NCBI GenBank assembly: GCA_019022495.1
Contig: JAFEKR010000031.1
Location: 248,001 to 312,000, forward strand
Length of the DNA: 64,000 nucleotides
Direction: 5' to 3'
Source: Epichloe hybrida
Lineage: Eukaryota > Ascomycota > Sordariomycetes > Hypocreales > Clavicipitaceae
A model generated the notes under the pieces. That model worked only from the letters and a program-made list of their open reading frames with translations. It had not been told where the DNA came from and ran no database searches. The position numbers and the translations under genes are program-made. Shown piece after piece: positions 45,292 to 56,080 of this stretch (within the stretch, counting starts at the first letter, position 1; each line of letters begins with the position of its first letter).

Positions 45292-46389
45292 CTACTCAGG
45301 CGTCCAGTAAAGCTTATTCTGGAAGTGAAGGACCTCATCTCCCCAGCTCCACCATCCAGCCGTCAGATTGCGAGCAAATATTTCCAGTCCGCAATAACCT
45401 GCGTTGCCGAGAACCTCGGCAAACAGACCTCGTAGACTGGGTTTTCGGGAGTGAACATCTGGCGCGGCAGCAATCACTTTCGACTTTAGATGAGGAGGGG
45501 TCGGGGCCCCAATGCGCTTAGCAATGAGCATCTTCTCCCACGGCTTTCTCCAAACAGAAGCCAAGTCGTATATGGGCTCGCCTGCGGCCGTGATCTTGAG
45601 CCAAGTCCACTCGGCGGCCAGTTCCACGCCCCAGGAAGCGAACACGCCGGTGGACGACGCCAGGAAATCCGGTATGGCGGCCTTGTTCGTGATCCAGACG
45701 GCTACGAGGCCGTTGTCGGCAAGATGCGCCGCGACGGGTATGCTGGTCAGTAGGGTTCGCATTTCGGCGAGACTGCTGGCCGTTGCGTACTTGCTGGTTC
45801 GCCGCCTGGCGGAGCGGTTCGGCCACGGCGGATCAAGCACGATGAGTCTGAAGACGGGCGCGGTGTCATGAAAGGTGTTTCTCAGGTCTTGGACGGAGCC
45901 CTGCAGAGATGTCGCATCCTGGACGGCGACTATGCTGGAAGGGTCCTCGTCCTCGTCCTCGTCCTCGTCACCGTCACCGTCACCGCCACCGCCACCGTCA
46001 CTCTGGTCTACGGGCGGCGAGATGCGAGGCAGATGATATGGCCCGCTGTGCGTGTCCTGGAGCAACCTCAGGGCTCCTTGGACAGAGGCCGTCGTCATCA
46101 AGTCGTTGATTCGGGCTGCAGGGGACTGGGCCGGCCAGTCGTGTGCCGCTGCTCCATGTCGAGAACGAGATGATGATGCATGGCGGCGTCGACTCCTCTT
46201 CGGATCCGGCGTCGGGAAGGCCTCGCGCGGCGGTGAGTCCGAGTAGACTCGGCGCTGAGGACGGTGTCCCGGCAGGACTTGGCCTTCTTCGAGGGACCGC
46301 GGGATGTCAAGCAGGACGACGGTATCGTCCTCACTTTGGAAGAGCACGCTGCGAGACGTGGCGCTGGTCCATTCGTCGGGGTCTGACAT
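45292..46389 (-). CDS. MT-A70 adenine methyltransferase, METTL4 type
   Basis: A single exon gives 365 residues from the ATG at 46389. The open frame runs further up, but the extra part is Pro/His-rich leader. The catalytic box is DPPW at residues 186-189 (LIVLDPPWPNRSARR), followed by KYATASSLAEMRTLLTSIPV, GLVAVWITNK, EWTWLKITAAGEP and KPWEKMLIAKR, the order seen in METTL4 proteins. They methylate N6 of adenine, reported on U2 snRNA (m6Am) and debated for DNA. The C-terminus GLEIFARNLTAGWWSWGDEV is the conserved end block. A low-complexity GD/ED tract (about 132-149) precedes the domain. It is divergent from the LEU5-type gene. Confidence 0.88.
   Translation of the reverse strand: MSDPDEWTSATSRSVLFQSEDDTVVLLDIPRSLEEGQVLPGHRPQRRVYSDSPPREAFPTPDPKRSRRRHASSSRSRHGAAAHDWPAQSPAARINDLMTTASVQGALRLLQDTHSGPYHLPRISPPVDQSDGGGGGDGDGDEDEDEDEDPSSIVAVQDATSLQGSVQDLRNTFHDTAPVFRLIVLDPPWPNRSARRRTSKYATASSLAEMRTLLTSIPVAAHLADNGLVAVWITNKAAIPDFLASSTGVFASWGVELAAEWTWLKITAAGEPIYDLASVWRKPWEKMLIAKRIGAPTPPHLKSKVIAAAPDVHSRKPSLRGLFAEVLGNAGYCGLEIFARNLTAGWWSWGDEVLHFQNKLYWTPE
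45945..46002 (+). repeat. CTCGTC/ACCGTC hexamer repeat coding Asp-Glu and Gly-Asp
   Basis: Tandem TCCTCG, then TCACCG and CCGCCA units encode the acidic linker of the METTL4-type protein on the minus strand. Such tracts vary in length between strains. Confidence 0.85.
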
Positions 46390-46869
46390 GAGAGATGTCT
46401 CGGCGCAAGGCGACGCCAGTTGAAGGCTTGTTGAAGAGCTTAGAGCGATGGGCCGATGGCGGGGAAATGCCAGGTGAAATGCCAGGTAGAAGGACATCTC
46501 GATCTCGGCAATCCTCGGTTGAAGGCCAGTGCCCACTGTTGCGTGCTGAGGAGTGGAGTGGCTCGGATGGCTCGGATGACGTCTGGGTTTGCCGGCAACC
46601 CCCCACCCAGCCAGGTCCCGTGCTGTGTTCGTCGCTCGCCTCCGCAAGCTTAAGCCGAAGCACTTCTGTGTCCTTCTCCCGCATCAACACCCCTTGTTCA
46701 CAGAAGCAGGCATCTCATCTCGTTCACATCCTACAGACTCCCTGCCATCTTCGCCCCGCCTACCACGACCTCATCCGTCCAACGGTCTGCCTACCCACGC
46801 CGGCATGCGGCTTCGGTGATCCTTAACTTTCTACATCCCACTCAGCCCACCGTGCTGTCGGCATCCGGA
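46390..46869. promoter_or_regulatory. Divergent promoter, METTL4-type and LEU5-type genes
   Basis: This 480-bp spacer between two starts is partly open in frame with both genes but lacks family-like sequence. No specific motif is recognised. Confidence 0.5.
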
Positions 46870-48157
46870 ATGCCCGCGTCCTCGGCCCTCGCGGACCATG
46901 CCTCCATGACTGAGATTGCGCGCGACAAAGTCCGACAGCATGTCGGGGTAGCCACCGCCGCGGGCACTACGTTTCCTAAACAGAGAAAGGATCCGGCCGT
47001 GTGCCCGACCGACGAAGAAGCGATAACACCAAAGAACAAGACGCGATCCTGGAATTATGTTTGGAGGTCCGGCGTCGCAGGTGGCGTGGCTGGCTGCGCC
47101 GTGAGTACAGTCTCTTTTCTCCTTCTCCCTCAAACCTGGGGTCTGTCAAATGCCTACACGGCAGGCAGCTTCGGCTTACTAAATGCTATCATCATTTCTG
47201 TAGGCCAAGACGATGGTCGCGCCGCTCGACCGAGTCAAGATTCTGTTCCAGGCCAGCAACCCCCAGTTCGCAAAGTACACGGGATCCTCGTTTGGCGTCG
47301 CTACCGCCATCAAAGACATCTTGCACTCAGAAGGTGCTATGGGCCTGTTCCGCGGCCACTCTGCCACACTCTTGCGGATTTTCCCCTATGCAGGTATCAA
47401 GTTTCTCGCCTATGAGCAGATCCGCTCCAGAATCATTCCCCAAAAAGAGTACGAGACGTCTCTGCGACGGCTCCTCAGCGGCAGTCTGGCGGGAATCACT
47501 TCCGTCTTCTTCACGTATCCGCTGGAGGTCGTTCGAGTTCGCCTCGCCTTTGAGACGAAACGAGAGGGCCGCTCCTCCTTGACCTCGATCTGCAGACAGA
47601 TATACAACGAGAGTCCGGTTCGAACGTCGGCGACGGCGAGACTTCCTCATACGCCGGCGCCGGCGCCGGCGGCCGCCGCGGCCAGTTCCATTGTGCCCCG
47701 GAAAGGAGTGATGAACTTTTATCGCGGCTTCTACCCGACGTTGCTGGGCATGCTCCCCTACGCGGGCATGTCCTTCTTGACCCACGATACCGTATCTGAC
47801 TTGCTGCGCCATCCCTCTGTCGCCAAATACACCAGCTTGCCGAAACGACAGGGCCAGGCGTCGGACAAGCCAGCGCCCCTGCGGTCATGGGCTGAGCTGA
47901 CGAGCGGTGGAATTGCGGGCCTCATCTCGCAAACCTGCTCATATCCTCTCGAAGTCATCCGTCGGCGCATGCAGGTCAGCGGCGCCGTGGGCGATGGCCA
48001 CAGAATGCGTCTTGGCGAGACGGCTCGTCTTATCCTTCAGGAGCGTGGGATCCGCGGTTTCTTCGTCGGCCTGACAATCGGTTATGTCAAGGTGATCCCC
48101 ATGGCGGCCGCGAGCTTCTACACTTACGAGCGCATGAAATTGATTCTTGATATATAA
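46870..48157 (+). CDS. LEU5: Mitochondrial carrier, LEU5/CoA-transporter type
   Basis: Exons 46870-47100 and 47204-48157 give 394 residues. Three SLC25 repeats carry PLDRVKILFQ, PLEVVRVRLA and PLEVIRRRMQ. The phrases SGVAGGVAGCAAKTMVAPLD, LLRIFPYAGIKFLAYEQIR and TIGYVKVIPMAAASFYTYER fit the yeast Leu5/SLC25A42 group, needed for coenzyme A in the matrix. A 70-residue hydrophilic N-terminus precedes the first helix. An Ala-rich insert (TPAPAPAAAAASS) lies in the matrix loop of repeat 2. The start is the ATG at 46870; an in-frame second Met lies 12 codons on. Substrate is assigned by resemblance only. Confidence 0.88.
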
Positions 48158-49250
48158 GCTTCGCATGGCCTTTTCTTCTTCTTTTCTTCTGTCGTTCAAC
48201 ATGGATCCTTTGTGTCCGTGGGCGGGCTTCATTCGATGTTTTTTTTTTCCCCTTTTTTTCTTTCTTTTTTTGGGGCGTTGGCGCAACAGAATGCAATGCA
48301 TGGGAGAAAAGCCATCTCCCCTGGCTTGGTCCACTTGGAGCGGCGGATGGATACACGGAGCGAAAGAATTGTTACATCTGGATGGGTCACGTGTCTTTAA
48401 GTAGCAAGTATCTTTTAGATGGCCGTCTGGGTCTTGCAATCTAGAGGTTTGTAAAGTGAGGGCCTCCAGACTGAAGTTGAGCTGTGTGGGAGGAGCACGA
48501 GGTTCTTGGCTCTTGAACATGAGTACGTAAACGCGCAGCAGTAACTAATTAATAAGCCTAAGACAGACAAGGTACCTCCGCACCCGTTTACCCGCAGGAA
48601 GGTATCTCTTTAATTTTGCGCACTTACACTTCATGTTTATTATTAGGCAGCTTCTTCCTTAATATTAGGAGCATGGAGGCAGAGAGGTCAGAGACAGGGT
48701 GATCACATGGTGGAACCTCGGATCACTTGGATGACTAAGCGCCGTCGAAGTCGCTGCTAACCTCCCCTGTATTACAATGTGAGCGGGTCTTCGCTAATAC
48801 ACCCCGCCACCAGAAGTGGGGGGCGCGAACACCCTGCAGCTACTCCGTATCATCTGACATGTTGTCGTCAACAAAACGGATGTCGGACACAAAGCAACAG
48901 GGGGACAATATGGTGGAGAAGACTATAATTTTTTTTTTTTGTAAAACGACTTGGCTGTGCCATCTCACACGACGGTCAAATGTGAGTCAGTAAGTCATTC
49001 GTTACTCTACCGGCAGAGGAATTGATCACGTGTTGAAAATCACTTTTATTGTGCGGCACGAATCATGTACTACATACATCAACACTCGTGTTGCCCCCCC
49101 CATCGCAAGCTGAGTCGGCTCACTTTTCCTTATAAGAGAAACAAAAAAATTCACCACGCCTTGTCAATTCTCCATCAACTACTACCACGGCATAATACGG
49201 AGTAACGTGCTCACAAGTTCACCCACCGAGGTACCCGCCGAGTTGAGGAC
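48158..49250. other. Intergenic between LEU5-type gene and P450
   Basis: No gene is seen. Poly-T runs at 48240-48271 follow the carrier stop. TACTCCGTA lies at 48841-48849 and its complement at 49196-49204, just beyond the P450 stop. Base composition falls here, marking the change from housekeeping to accessory DNA. Confidence 0.6.
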
Positions 49251-51185
49251 TTAAAACGAACCAAGATCAACCTCTTCCCGTCGCCTCCTCACGTCCACCT
49301 TTAGAAGCGGGTCTGTGGACATAGTGAAACCGTAATAGCAAACCTGCGGGTTCTCATCATGCAGCCTAACGTCGTACTTGATCAGGAGATGCGCCAACGT
49401 CATCTTGATCTCGTTTGCTGCGAAAAATCGCCCGGGGCAGGCATGCTGACCGTGCCCAAAGCCCAGATGGTCGGGGCCCGTGGTGACGAGCTGCGCGGCG
49501 TTCTCGTGGCCCTCTTGTTTGCGCTTGTTGAACGAGCGGGCGCCGTCCCATTGCAAGGGGTTTTCGTACACGCTTGGATCCCACATGCGGTCGCTCGAGA
49601 CGGCGGTCAGGCTGCCCTTGGGGATGAATGTGCCGTCGGAGAGGGTGACGGGAGCGCCTACGAGGCGGTGCATGCTGACTTTTTTTGATTTTCAAAGTTC
49701 AACATTGGCTGTTCGAATGATGGGTTCAGCAGGAGAGTTTTCCTGGGGTGACTTACGTAGAGCTACAGGCTTCATCCGCTGACTCTCCTTGACACAGCTA
49801 TCCAGCAACTTCATCTGGTACAGCGTAGTCTTCTTCCAGCCTCCATCCGACAGGCACTGGATGATTTCCTTTCGCAGTGGGTCGATGAAGTCCTGATTCT
49901 GCGCCAAATCTCCAATCGTCTGGGTCAGAAGATCGGTAGAAGTGTGGATGGCTGCCGCTGACAGGGAGAGCTGCATGAGAACGGGATCATATTGTTGCCC
50001 GTTGGCCGCCATCTCAAACCACTCTATCGCGTCGTTGTAGGGGACGTAGTTGCCCGATGCCTTCTCACGGCGGCGTCTCTCCAAGATGGGTGCCATGCAC
50101 GCGCGGGCGTCTTTAATGAGGGATGCTGCGCGGCGACAGCCCGGGTGGAAGCGGGAAATGAGGCCTCGGATGGGCGTGGGATAGACTCGCATTTTCTCTG
50201 CGGAGTCGAACGCGGCCAGGGTGTATTCCCTGGTGACTGTGAGCCATTTCTCGTTGCGGCATAGCTCTTCGCCGAGGAAGACTCTGGATGAGACGCGGGC
50301 GACGAGGCGAAGCAATGCGTCTTTGAGGTTGAGTGTGTGCCAGTCTGGAGTTGGGTTTCCTTGTTAGCCAGTGAATGGTGCATGACATGATGTGTTTCCT
50401 CGGCCCCATGGGGATTTGTTTCATATCTTTCTTTGATATGGTTTCTGGTTTGATGACGTACCTTCGGCTTCTGTGAGGACATCTGAGATGGCGAAGGCTG
50501 TTTCTTCATTAAGTGGCTGGGTGACTTTGTCTAGAGCACGACACAACAAATGAAACAAGTCAGCAACTTGACCCGTAGGTCAATGGTACAAAGTGAAGCG
50601 CCGAGGGAGAGCTTACTTAGGTGTTTCGTCAAATATTGCTGCACAACAACCTTCACAAGTCCATCATTCGACCGGAATGGCTCCATTCCAATTACATCGG
50701 ATGGAAATGTCTAATCCTCTCTGTCAGTGCCGATTGTATTTGTTGCTGTTCCCGACGGGGAACATGGGTTTTTTTTTTTTTTTTTTTTTCAAACCGCCCA
50801 AACATACAACTTGTCTTATGAACCCAGTAAAGTCAAACCGGTCGTCGTTTCGAATGTCGTTTGCAAACTTGGCGGGCAGCACGATTAACTCTGCATAGTC
50901 GGCCATGATTCGGAAACTCTTGCCTGGAAATGCCTTGTACGCGCGCTGAAGCAGGCTTCGCGCGCCTTTGACCGCCTCTAGCCTTTGTCTGGTGGCGGTG
51001 ATATCGAAGAACTTGGGCGGGTCGACAATCGGCGCATTTGTCTTGGGCCTGGTCAAGATGCGAAATGCCACGATGCTGACGATCAGCAGGAGTAAGGAAG
51101 ACGTATAATATGTCCTCTTTTGGAAATCTGTAAAGTCCATGTTCGCCCATGCGGACGTCGTGTTGGTGCTTGAATACATGTCCAT
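49251..51185 (-). CDS. Cytochrome P450 monooxygenase, fungal ent-kaurene-oxidase-like class
   Basis: Five exons are read (51185-50808, 50710-50617, 50530-50462, 50344-49757, 49678-49251), giving 518 residues. A membrane anchor (YYTSSLLLLIVSIVAFRIL, about 26-44) is followed by a short Pro-containing hinge. The haem-binding loop FGHGQHACPGRFF places the Cys ligand near residue 457, the ExxR helix is KESQR, and the I-helix region reads QLSLSAAAIHTSTDLLTQT. I judge it nearest to the CYP68/ent-kaurene-oxidase-like group of secondary metabolism; substrate unknown. The donor of intron 1 could be GTATGT or, three bases earlier, GTTGTA; both keep frame. Intron 1 carries a T21 run. It is divergent from the Zn2Cys6 gene, a common cluster arrangement, but no other biosynthetic gene is near. 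Confidence 0.9.
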
Positions 51186-52083
51186 GATGGGCAAACAAAT
51201 GTGACCAGCCTTATGGGTGTAGTAGGGAGGTCTTGTTGAAGGAAATGGAGGAGAGGAGGGAGGCAGAGGCTACTTCCTTTATACTCGGACGAGAGGAACA
51301 TCGAGAGTAACATCGTACGAAGAGTACTATCGGGATGAAGAGAGGCCTGTGGGCTATTCAATGTCATAGAAACCCCCCGTTTGTCCAAAGTTCCTTGTTT
51401 TTCCGCGGGATAGCTCCCGAGCTCGCCACCCTCTCCCTCTCGGCCGTGCCGTCTCGGCCGCGTGGTCTCGGCCGCGTGGTCTACATAACTTTCCGTAGGT
51501 CCGTCTGCGGGGACTTTTAAAAGCCCGATACCGTCGGAACCAACTACATCGGAGGGTATGTGCCGCGTGAGGATCCATAATCTAGAAATGCAACAGACTC
51601 TCAAATCACAAGGCGCAGGTGCAGCAGCAAAGACAAGAGTGCTCTTGCGGAGGGGGCGTGCAGAAGCGAGATGTCGTGCGATCGTCAATGCGAGCAAGCA
51701 TCTTGATTGGCCAGACTGCCTGCCGCGTGTCTGCGGGGATGTACAGTGGGGTAGTAGAGTGGGGTCACTGGAGTGTACGGATCCGTACATACGGAGTAGC
51801 CTCCTTCCCCCAAAGCCCACCGCCATTGTCACTTTGTCAGCATCGAACTTCGGAACCGAGTATTTCATCCAAATTGTGCCCACCAGAACACCAGAACACC
51901 AGAAAGTCCAGCAATCAGCCAAGTAATCAATCAGCCATCGCACGGATTGCAGCCGTCAAGTTGCCATCACACACACACGCACGCACACTTTGGACAGCCA
52001 GCCACTACTCCGTACTTGTCAGGAGGATTCAGACCCACCATCCCATCCCATTCCCATCCCCGTCTCCAGGAGTCCCCTCAGCC
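51186..52083. promoter_or_regulatory. Shared 0.9-kb promoter of P450 and Zn2Cys6 regulator
   Basis: This divergent spacer contains two TACGGAGTA-type motifs (51790-51798 and 52006-52014), a GGCCGCGTGGTCTC direct repeat near 51457-51482 and a (CA)n run near 51969-51985. CGG/CCG triplets typical of Zn2Cys6 sites occur, but none forms a clear symmetric site. Confidence 0.55.
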
Positions 52084-54544
52084 ATGGGACGGAAATGGCG
52101 CCAGCGGCCGATTGCCTGTCGATCGTGTCGCCGGCGCAAGATACGATGCTCGCGCGACTTTCCCTGCTCCAACTGCACGTCCCGCGGCATCGAGTGCGTT
52201 CAGTTTTACGGGCTCCAGGAGCCTGACTCGGCCACCGCTGCCGAGAACAGACCTGACGCTGCATCTCAGATGCCGCTGCAGCGGTCGCTCCCCGAGCCAC
52301 CACTTTCTCGAGACAGCAGTGAGCCTGTCTCCGTGCTCGTCCCGGACGCAGACATTGAATCCCGGCTTGGCAAGCTGGAGAACTACATCACGGGGCTGTA
52401 TGTGTCCCGAGCAGCTGCGCAGTCGTCCCCGGGAAACAAGACCGATCCCGATCACGACCAACGCCAACGCCAACGCCAACGCCAACACCAGAGCCAGCTG
52501 CAGTTAGCCCCAGAAATCCCTACTCGGCATCTTTCACTTACCAAAATATCAACTCTGAAGCAAATCACCGCCGATGTTGTATGGTCTGGCGGCAACTTGA
52601 TGCTCAACAAGCCGCCGCTCACGCTCACACGCACGTCCCCTGTAAGCAACCGTCTTTTGTCTTTTCTTGATTGTTCAAAAGGATAATGCAATCTCTTCCA
52701 TTGAAGATCTGACGTCACCAAACTGACTGCGAATCTGCCTTTCGGTTTCGCCCCAAAAAGGCCGAGGGCTTCTTCGATGCCAATATCTCGTTCCATCTAT
52801 CACCCATCAGACTTATCAACAAGCCCTGTTATATTCTGCAAGACGCCTCCACCGGCAAGGTTGGCTCCGGAGCACGCCAGATGCGCATATATCTTCCCTT
52901 GTACCATGAGGCATGCACTATCGTAAACACCTTTAGTTCAGACTGGACCATCTTGAGTCCTACCATCCACGTCCCGACACTGCTTGTCTGCATGCAAACC
53001 ATCTACACCAGTATACAGGAGCAGAAGCCGGTGGCTCTGGACGAGTTGCTGCTCTTCCTCTGCATGATTGCTTCCGTGACGCATGCCAGCTGTTTAGGTG
53101 ATGATGTGAGCAGGTTGTTCGAGAGCCATCCAGGGGGGGCGCACTCGCGGTGCGCAACATGGATCGACGCCGCGTTTGCCATTTCTGACGAAGTAATGAG
53201 GCGTGGGCTCACTGGCATAGTATGCTTGCAAGCTCACACTATCCTGACCAAGGTATCATGCTACATGGAAGGAAACTCGGTACGGAATCGCAGTCTCGTC
53301 AGCACCTCGATAGCAATGGCCCGTGAACTGGGCATCCACCGCGGCGACCTGCCGGGGGAGAAGTTGGGCATCAACTCCCCGATGGAAATCGAGATGGCAC
53401 GACGGTTATGGTGGGACAATACCACCCTTGACTGGTGAGCTTTGGCTTTTCATGCGCCACTACACATCGGATTCCAGCTCGGAGTCCAGACGAAACTTGC
53501 CCAGAAGACAGATCCAGAAACTAACGCCCGCGTGCAAGGTTCCTTGCTTTATTTCCAGGGCCTCACGAAGGAGTATACACCATCCATCCGCAACACATGG
53601 CCGTTAACAAGCCGAGCAGTGTGCTGGGCTGTGCCGCGGACGGCAATGAGCAGCCTCCCCCAAACGTGCAGGTCCAAGAAACCGAGCTCTCTTACTTTGT
53701 GTCACGGATCCGACTCGCAGAAATTGGTCGTGAGTTCGTCGACAGCTGCCCGCTATCCCTGCCCAGTACACACGAACACAAGCAGGAAAAGCTACACGAG
53801 TACAACGCTAAATTGGAAGAGCTTCAGAGAAATCTGCCGTGCCACCTTGCCTTGAGGAAGCCCGGCGAAATGCCCGAGCTACGTGGCGAGGAACACGCTT
53901 CGTTCGTGTTCCAAAGCATCCACATCAACTGCTTGATCTACATCCAGCGGTGCATCGTCCACCTGCGCTTCCCGTCCTTTGCGAGCGCCGATCAGAGGTT
54001 CTCCTTCTCCTACGACGTATGTCTTGGCTGCGCACGGGACATCGTCTCGATGCACAAGGCCATCAGGTCGGATCATCCATGGATCATCCCGCGTCTGAGA
54101 GCGAATATCTCTCCCCGCGCTCTGCTGCTAGCTAGCGTCATTCTCTTGTTGGACGTGTGCTCGGGCGCGGAGATTCGAGACCTGGAGAGCCAGCGGCCGG
54201 ATATGCTGGAGGCGTGGCGGCTGCTGGGCGAGATGCAAGAGGACTCGAACCTGATAGACCAGTTTCTGGACTTTTCGTCGCAGATGTTGAAAAAGTACAA
54301 TGTTGCAGACGTCATTATTTCGGCGCTCGCCGACGCGGTATCGTCCGGCTCTGTTGACACCCCGGCGCGTCCTCCGTACCAAATGCCAGATCAGGCGGAC
54401 GTGTCCCATATGGATGGGCCGAGTACGTCGCAGGGCATGCCGATGGATGCAACTCAGCGGTGGCAGACGCTAGAAGCGGATTCCGATATCAAGACGATGA
54501 GTTGGGACAATGTGCTGTGGGGATTCGATACAATTCTAATGTGA
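52084..54544 (+). CDS. Zn2Cys6 fungal transcription factor
   Basis: Exons 52084-52641, 52761-53434 and 53539-54544 give 745 residues. The zinc cluster has Cys12, 15, 22, 28, 31 and 38 (C-x2-C-x6-C-x5-C-x2-C-x6-C), with RRRKIR between. A Gln/Arg hexamer repeat (RQRQRQRQHQSQ) lies before a fungal-specific regulatory domain: HLSPIRLINKPCYILQD, SVTHASCLGDD, ARRLWWDNTTLDW, then GPHEGVYTIHPQHMAVNKPS. The second intron is decisive: the obvious acceptor TTTCCAG breaks the frame, whereas the upstream GCAAG at 53538 joins DW to FLALFPGPHEGVY correctly. It likely controls the divergent P450 gene, by position only. The gene ends about 275 bp before the retrotransposon. Confidence 0.9.
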
Positions 54545-54814
54545 AATTCTTCTCGTAAAGGCGACGGGAAATGATCATCTTGATTCTCTGGCGTTGATAG
54601 ATTAGTTGTTCAAGACGGGATTCCGCGGGTTTACAGTAAATCTCGGCTCCAAAAAGGTTTGTCTTATATCCAGGGTGGAGCCTTTTAACTGGCAAATTGG
54701 CATACATATGCTCAGCATATACGGATTACTGCCTTGTGTGCTAACGTACTGTACAAATCATGTAGGGCATAATGCCAGATTATATCACCATATTATAGGG
54801 CATATACTGCCTAT
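54545..54814. other. Regulator 3' flank up to the retrotransposon
   Basis: This is unique sequence with a GGCTCC/GGAGCC inverted pair (about 54645-54683) that could act in 3' end formation, and a 13-bp palindrome TATGCTCAGCATA near 54707. It has no gene. Confidence 0.5.
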
Positions 54815-54819
54815 AGTCC

Positions 54820-55051
54820 TGTCAGGGAGAGCTCCCTTAAAGCATAGGTTATATGAGGGCAGCGCGCATTAATAGGGATAAAACGCGAGGTTAGACATTA
54901 GTAAATACGATATATTAGAAGTACCTCCGTAAACTAGTTATTACTATAGCGCACTATATACCTTTTAGGTATAAAAGTTAGGTACTATTTACACCTCTAA
55001 TTAACTAAAATTAAACGCCTTTTATTATCTATTTATACCCTTACCTTAATA
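54820..55051 (+). repeat. Left LTR, 232 bp
   Basis: The first 140 or so bases keep C and G where the right copy has T and A; toward its inner end the reverse is true. The outer end begins TGTCAGGG. Confidence 0.93.
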
Positions 55052-55341
55052 GTTATAAGCCTAGGAGGCTTTTATTACTATTTTTATTAATTATTATTAA
55101 AGATTATTAGCTTTATTAAATATTATTAATTAACGCTTACTTATATTATAAGATAATTACCCTCTATTATATTAATTAGTTAAAACCCTTATCTTATACT
55201 CTAGTTAACTAATATATTTCCCTTTATAATATCTAAAGAAACTCTAAATATAGTATTATTATTAGAGAAGGATTAGATTAAGTGGTTTATCTAGGTTAAG
55301 AACTATATAAAATTATATAGTATTGATATGTAGGGAGCTAG

Positions 55342-56080
55342 TTGCCAGCTGGCAACAGCTGTACAGGTGTAGCTCTACGGTTAGGGACTAGTAGAACCAC
55401 CACGTTGAATATTTATTCAACGCAACGCAATGGAAGGTTTCGGCAGTTATTAACTAATTGAATTTAATCTAGATGACTTTTACGATATCTTATATACTAA
55501 TAGAATTGATTTTAGTGACGTTGTACGGGCAATGCGGCTGTTGGATTAAGAGGCCTAGCTATCTAGCTAGATTAAAAAGATCTTCTTCCTCTCATATACC
55601 CACTAACCATATCGGTGGATCCGGACCGCTAAAGAGGTCTTACGGGCCACTTTTTATTTTCCGCAAAAATCATTTATATGTAAAATCTAAAAAATCAACT
55701 CACCACCATACAAACTAGCAACCCGTATGCACCAAATTTTAGTCTAAAAAATATTCCTACATAAAATGAAAGCCCTGTCTTCTAGCTTTAATTTGCTATA
55801 TGTAAGACTTTTGTATGACCTCTAGTTAAAGAGAAAATCGCTGTCAAAGATAGCTATAGGGTAACCTGCTTACGTCACCCTAGCTTACCTAATTACTAGT
55901 GGCGCTGCGGTTGTGGCTGCGCTTGTAGCCATAACGCAATTGAATAATCCACAATTGATAATTGATTTGGATTAGTCATCCACACGGTCGGTCGCAGCTG
56001 TTGACAGCTGCGACGTAGCCATTGACGGCTACCTTCGCGACCGTTGACAGCTGCAGTGCAGCTGTTAGGCTTGCAATGCA
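55342..56080. mobile_element. Less degraded hairpin-rich island inside the retrotransposon
   Basis: Between 55340 and 56090 base composition is nearer normal than in the surrounding DNA, suggesting a later insertion. The left edge starts with the palindrome TTGCCAGCTGGCAA then CAGCTG; the right edge ends CAGCTGTTAGGC then TTGCAATGCA, a partial inverted match. AGCTAG occurs immediately outside both ends (55336-55341, 56081-56086), a possible target duplication, although this hexamer is common here. Hairpins lie at 55991-56014 and 56015-56032 and a 20-bp inverted repeat near 55390-55409. No protein is recognisable. It may be a small non-autonomous element. Confidence 0.45.

Noticed and set aside
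46390..46647. Longer N-terminus for the METTL4-type protein
   Set aside because: The extra 86 codons have no ATG support in good context and no conserved features, and lie in the divergent promoter.
40536..48157. The two mitochondrial carriers as a local tandem duplication
   Set aside because: Signature motifs, loops and intron positions differ; they belong to different SLC25 subfamilies.
53435..53562. Frameshift in the Zn2Cys6 regulator at the second intron
   Set aside because: It appears only with the TTTCCAG acceptor; using GCAAG at 53538 restores the conserved GPHEGVYTIHPQHM segment in frame.
55473..55718. 81-codon open frame in the retrotransposon interior
   Set aside because: Featureless and inside the hairpin-rich island; no gag or pol motif.
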